A stretch of 64,000 nucleotides of DNA, from assembly GCA_050247435.1 (NCBI GenBank), contig JBFWUF010000011.1, forward strand, positions 90,704-154,703. Reading direction: 5' to 3'. Under the pieces are notes generated by a model. That model was not told the origin of the DNA. It saw only the letters and a list, made by a program, of their open reading frames with translations, and made no database searches. This DNA is from JAJVID01 sp050247435 (GTDB lineage: Bacteria > Acidobacteriota > Blastocatellia > RBC074). Below are positions 61,220 to 64,000 of this stretch, in pieces; position 1 is the first letter of the stretch, and each line of letters starts with the position of its first letter. The translations under genes were made by a program, and so were the position numbers.

Positions 61220-61795
61220 ATGTTTTTTCCGCGCGTCTGGAAACGTTCGGCGCGTCTGCCGCTGGCCGCGACGCTGATTGCGGCGCTCGTAATCGCTGCG
61301 GTCACGACGGCGAACGCGACGATCATGCAGTATCTGGAAATCGAAGACCTGACCCGGCTCTCTTCGGACATCTTTCACGGGCAGGTTGTTTCGACAAATG
61401 TTTACTGGAACGCCGAGCGCACGCACATTTACACGGCGGTTCGCGTCCGCATCGGCGAAAGTTTCAAAGGCTCGACGCGCCGCGATCAGATTGTCTCCGT
61501 CACTCAGCCGGGCGGCGAGAGAGACGGGATCAGGATGGATTACGCGGGCCGTCCCGAATTCGCCGTGGGCGAATCGGTGGCGCTCTTCACCGTTCACGGC
61601 AAGAAAGATGATTTCATCGTGGTCGGGTTGAAGCAGGGCAAGATGCGCGTTGAGCGCGATCAGGTCGTCCGCGACTTTTCAGGCATCATGTTGGTTGACC
61701 GCGTAGGCCGCGGGAAGAGCCTGCGCCCCGTGAATCTGAAATCAACGCATCTGGCAATGAACGAATTTCGCAATCGCGTCGCGCGCGGCAGGTAG
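61220..61795 (+). CDS. Exported protein of unknown function
   Basis: 191 residues from the ATG at 61220 (AAAGGAG upstream; a TTG two codons earlier is less likely). Signal peptide LAATLIAALVIAAVTTANA. The body is a beta-rich domain (LTRLSSDIFHGQVVSTNVYW, THIYTAVRVRIGESFKGSTR, DQIVSVTQPGGERDGIRMDY, FAVGESVALFTVHGKKDDFI) that resembles NTR/OB-like domains. Its stop is 3 bases before the matrixin gene, so the two are co-transcribed and perhaps functionally linked; a prodomain- or inhibitor-like role is a guess. Confidence 0.7.
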   Translation: MFFPRVWKRSARLPLAATLIAALVIAAVTTANATIMQYLEIEDLTRLSSDIFHGQVVSTNVYWNAERTHIYTAVRVRIGESFKGSTRRDQIVSVTQPGGERDGIRMDYAGRPEFAVGESVALFTVHGKKDDFIVVGLKQGKMRVERDQVVRDFSGIMLVDRVGRGKSLRPVNLKSTHLAMNEFRNRVARGR

Positions 61796-61798
61796 ACA

Positions 61799-63874
61799 AT
61801 GAAGCATTCGATGAAATATCTAGCTCGATTCATCCTTCTGATCGTTATCTTCTCAATCGCAGGTCACAAGACGGAATCTTATGTGCGCAGCCCGCTCAGC
61901 AGCGGAAACGGAACTCCGCTCTCTTGGAATTTGGCCAATCCGATGACGGCTGAGGTCGTGGGCGGGCGGATCGTCTACAACCTTCACCAGGCGGGCAGCG
62001 ACAACCTGTCTTTCTCGCAGGTCGAGCAAGCCATCGCCGCGTCGTTTCAGGCTTGGGAGGACGTGCCGACGAGCGCTATCGCCTTCTCGCGCGGGCCGAA
62101 CACGACTTCGACCAAGACGGGCAATGACAACCTGCTGCAACTCTTCTGGCTGGAGAATTCAACAACCACCTCGGACGGTTTAAATGTCGCCGGGGTGTTG
62201 GCCCTCTCGCGCCTGACATCCTTCGCCAGCGGGCCGCGCACGGGCGAGATCATTGACGCGTCGCTGACTTTCAACGGCAATCAGTTCCAGTGGGCCGTTG
62301 ACGGACGCAACGACGCAGCCGACGTCGTCGAAATCGCGACCCACGAGATCGGCCACATCCTCGGACTCAGTCACACTCCAATCGGCGGCGCTACGATGTT
62401 TCCGCGCACCGGCGTGGGCAGGCTCAGAGGCCGCACGCTCGAATCCGATGATGCGGTCGCCGTCTCAGCCGTTTACCCCGCCGCCGGGTTCGAATCATCA
62501 ACGGGGACGATTCGCGGGCGCGTGGCTGACAACAACGGCGCGGCGATCTTCGGCGCTCACGTCGCGGTCGTGGACGCCAACGGAAACACGATCACGGGCG
62601 CGCTTTCGCAAACCGATGGCAGCTATTCAATCCAAGGATTGCCGCCGGGCAATTACACCGTCTACGCCGAGCCGCTCGACTCGGTTAGCGGCGCCTTCTT
62701 CAGCCGCGGCGATCTTCAGTCTTTTTTCAGCGGCGCCGCGCTGGACTTTCATACGACCGGCGATTTTCAGGTGAATGTCGGCGGCGGCTCGACTACGACG
62801 CTCGACATCGCGGTCACGCGCGGCGCTCCCCTACTCGACGCCTGGATAGTTTACGACGTGCCCAACAGCGCTTTTCTCAATGTCGCCACGGTCGCGGCTC
62901 AGGGGCAGAACAACCTGACCATCGGCGTGGCGGGGCCTGGCCTTCCGCAATCGGGGGCGCCGCTGAGCGTCAGCGGCGCGGGCATAACGATTCTGCGGAC
63001 GTATTTCAGAACCACAAACAACGGGCTGCCAGCCGTGATGGCTGACATCAACGTCAGCCACGGCGCGCCAACCGGGATGCGCAACATCATCGTGAACAAC
63101 GGATCGCAACGGACGATCATGACCGGCGCGATTGAACTCATCGCCGGATCTGGCACTCCGCCCGTGGCCACCGTCAACGCCGCCCGATTCACAAACAGCG
63201 TCGCCGCCGAATCAATCGTCAGCGCCTTCGGCGGTTCGCTGGCCGTGGCGCCGGTTTCAGCCGCGAGCAATCCGCTGCCGGCTTCGCTGGGCGGGACGCA
63301 AGTCAGGTTGCGCGACAGTTCCGGCAATGAACGCCTGGCGCCGCTCTTTTTCGTCTCGCCGAATCAGATCAATTATCAGATCGCTCCGGGGATTGTGACT
63401 GGCCCCACGTCCGTCACGATCACCAGCGGCGACGGTTCTGTTTCAACCGGGTCAATCCTGGTCGAGTCTGTCGCGCCCGGCGTGTTCGCCATGAACGCAA
63501 ACGGGCGGGGAGTCGCGGCGGCGCTGGCGTTGCGATTCAGAAACGGAGTTCAAAGCTACGAATCCATTTACAGTTTCGATTCGTCGCAAAATCAATTCGT
63601 CCCGGTTCCGATTGACCTCGGGCCGGCGACAGATCAGGTTTTTCTGGTCTTGTTCTGCACCGGCGTCAGGTTCCGCAGTTCGCTATCGGCGGTCAGCTAC
63701 GATGTCGGGGGGGCCACGGGAACACCGTTGTTCGCAGGGCCGCAGGGCGGGCTAACAGGACTGGATCAAGTCAACATACCGCTTTCGCGCAACCTGATCG
63801 GGCGCGGCCCCGTGAATGTCACGTTGACGGTTGATGGCAAGACGTCGAACACTGTGAAGGTGAACATCAAATAA
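61799..63874 (+). CDS. Matrixin-like metalloprotease with TIGR03437 C-terminal domain
   Basis: 691 residues. Signal peptide (RFILLIVIFSIAGHKTES). Catalytic domain residues about 25-225: AIAASFQAWEDVPTSAIAFS, and the zinc motif ATHEIGHILGLSHTPIGGATMFP (H182, E183, H186, H192; Met-turn TMFP), an M10 metzincin. A CarboxypepD_reg/SdrD-type segment follows at about 240-300 (GTIRGRVADNNGAAIFGAHV). The rest includes Ig-like and the TIGR03437 domain (VNAARFTNSVAAESIVSAFG, PLFFVSPNQINYQIAPGIVT, GLDQVNIPLSRNLIGRGPVN). A secreted protease, probably targeted to the surface by its C-terminal domain. Last complete gene before the intron end. Confidence 0.9.
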   Translation: MKHSMKYLARFILLIVIFSIAGHKTESYVRSPLSSGNGTPLSWNLANPMTAEVVGGRIVYNLHQAGSDNLSFSQVEQAIAASFQAWEDVPTSAIAFSRGPNTTSTKTGNDNLLQLFWLENSTTTSDGLNVAGVLALSRLTSFASGPRTGEIIDASLTFNGNQFQWAVDGRNDAADVVEIATHEIGHILGLSHTPIGGATMFPRTGVGRLRGRTLESDDAVAVSAVYPAAGFESSTGTIRGRVADNNGAAIFGAHVAVVDANGNTITGALSQTDGSYSIQGLPPGNYTVYAEPLDSVSGAFFSRGDLQSFFSGAALDFHTTGDFQVNVGGGSTTTLDIAVTRGAPLLDAWIVYDVPNSAFLNVATVAAQGQNNLTIGVAGPGLPQSGAPLSVSGAGITILRTYFRTTNNGLPAVMADINVSHGAPTGMRNIIVNNGSQRTIMTGAIELIAGSGTPPVATVNAARFTNSVAAESIVSAFGGSLAVAPVSAASNPLPASLGGTQVRLRDSSGNERLAPLFFVSPNQINYQIAPGIVTGPTSVTITSGDGSVSTGSILVESVAPGVFAMNANGRGVAAALALRFRNGVQSYESIYSFDSSQNQFVPVPIDLGPATDQVFLVLFCTGVRFRSSLSAVSYDVGGATGTPLFAGPQGGLTGLDQVNIPLSRNLIGRGPVNVTLTVDGKTSNTVKVNIK

Positions 63875-63877
63875 CCT

Positions 63878-63960
63878 GATAGGGGTAGGAAGGACTGATT
63901 GGCTTCAGTCCCCCCTCCCTCCGAACCGGACAGGCGGTTCTCCCGCATCCGGCTCTCCGG
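63878..63960 (-). ncRNA. Group II intron 3' end (domains 5 and 6), rest outside window
   Basis: On the minus strand 63955-63923 reads GAGCCGGATGCGGGAGAA... to CCGGTTC: a 33-base hairpin like domain 5 with the AGC triad (GAGCCGG), a GAGA-type loop and the closing CCGGTTC. It is followed by a second hairpin (GGACTGA/TCAGTCC, about 63892-63911) with purine-rich arms and a pyrimidine-rich end (CTTCCTACCCCTA), the expected domain 6 and 3' splice end near 63878-63880. A reverse transcriptase gene would lie beyond 64000. It begins only a few bases after the metalloprotease stop. Confidence 0.6.
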
Positions 63961-64000
63961 TTAGTAGTTTTACCTCTTTGAGGATTGACCCTTTGACGCA

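Overview
The window is GC-rich and looks like a chromosomal stretch of an Acidobacteriota bacterium, most likely class Blastocatellia. The best evidence is two large secreted proteins (52632-55349 and 61799-63874) that end in the TIGR03437 'Solibacter-type' C-terminal domain. Supporting signs are TonB receptors with an N-terminal carboxypeptidase-regulatory domain, many TonB-family and CHAT/TPR proteins, DUF5678, and DUF5666 repeats. I saw no rRNA, tRNA or CRISPR array. Taxonomy is inferred from families only.

Layout. 1-5871 (minus): ECF sigma factor, zinc anti-sigma factor, TonB-type protein, then a TPR/CHAT protein running off the left edge. 6042-9668: glutaminyl-peptide cyclotransferase, HIT protein, DUF4112 protein and an M1-peptidase-like protein whose zinc motif is degraded. 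9812-19949 (plus): probable iron-acquisition locus. It has a promoter with a Fur-like box, a 25-residue Cys-rich peptide, a TonB receptor, two small Cys-motif proteins, a PQQ-type propeller, a DUF3386 protein, an STN-type siderophore receptor, the PiuC/YbiX oxygenase and a PepSY membrane protein. 20232-34367: DoxX, myo-inositol oxygenase, a very large Oar-like TonB receptor, and a series of secreted proteins that includes a neutral ceramidase and a dimethylarginine hydrolase. 34591-41384: response regulator, then (minus) ywbE, a DUF692/MNIO enzyme with its partner protein, UbiB/ABC1 kinase, ribF, an MBL hydrolase and DUF1844. 41555-44937 (minus): complete dTDP-L-rhamnose cassette rfbBACD. 45393-52417: DUF1573-glutathione peroxidase fusion, CRTAC1/FG-GAP protein, NTR-like protein, RraA-like protein and D-aminoacylase. 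52632-55349: eight-repeat DUF5666 protein. 55518-60978: accessory island with a DUF5678/retropepsin-like pair, a type IIG restriction-modification enzyme, a frameshifted VapC toxin and its antitoxin. 61220-63874: secreted protein plus matrixin-type metalloprotease. The right edge carries what looks like the 3' end (domains 5 and 6) of a group II intron on the minus strand.

A striking feature is a set of about ten long, often perfect, intergenic inverted repeats (5946, 15289, 17865, 20012, 26175, 29862, 35573, 37370, 40059, 44957, 46605). At least three share a core and even flanking sequence, and several abut start or stop codons. They look like a dispersed family of structured elements or hairpin terminators.

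The most interesting candidates are the iron locus with its tiny Cys-rich peptide and paired small Cys-motif proteins, the DUF692/MNIO enzyme with a partner carrying a leader-like N-terminus, and the hairpin family. All functions are assigned by reading motifs; no database search was run.
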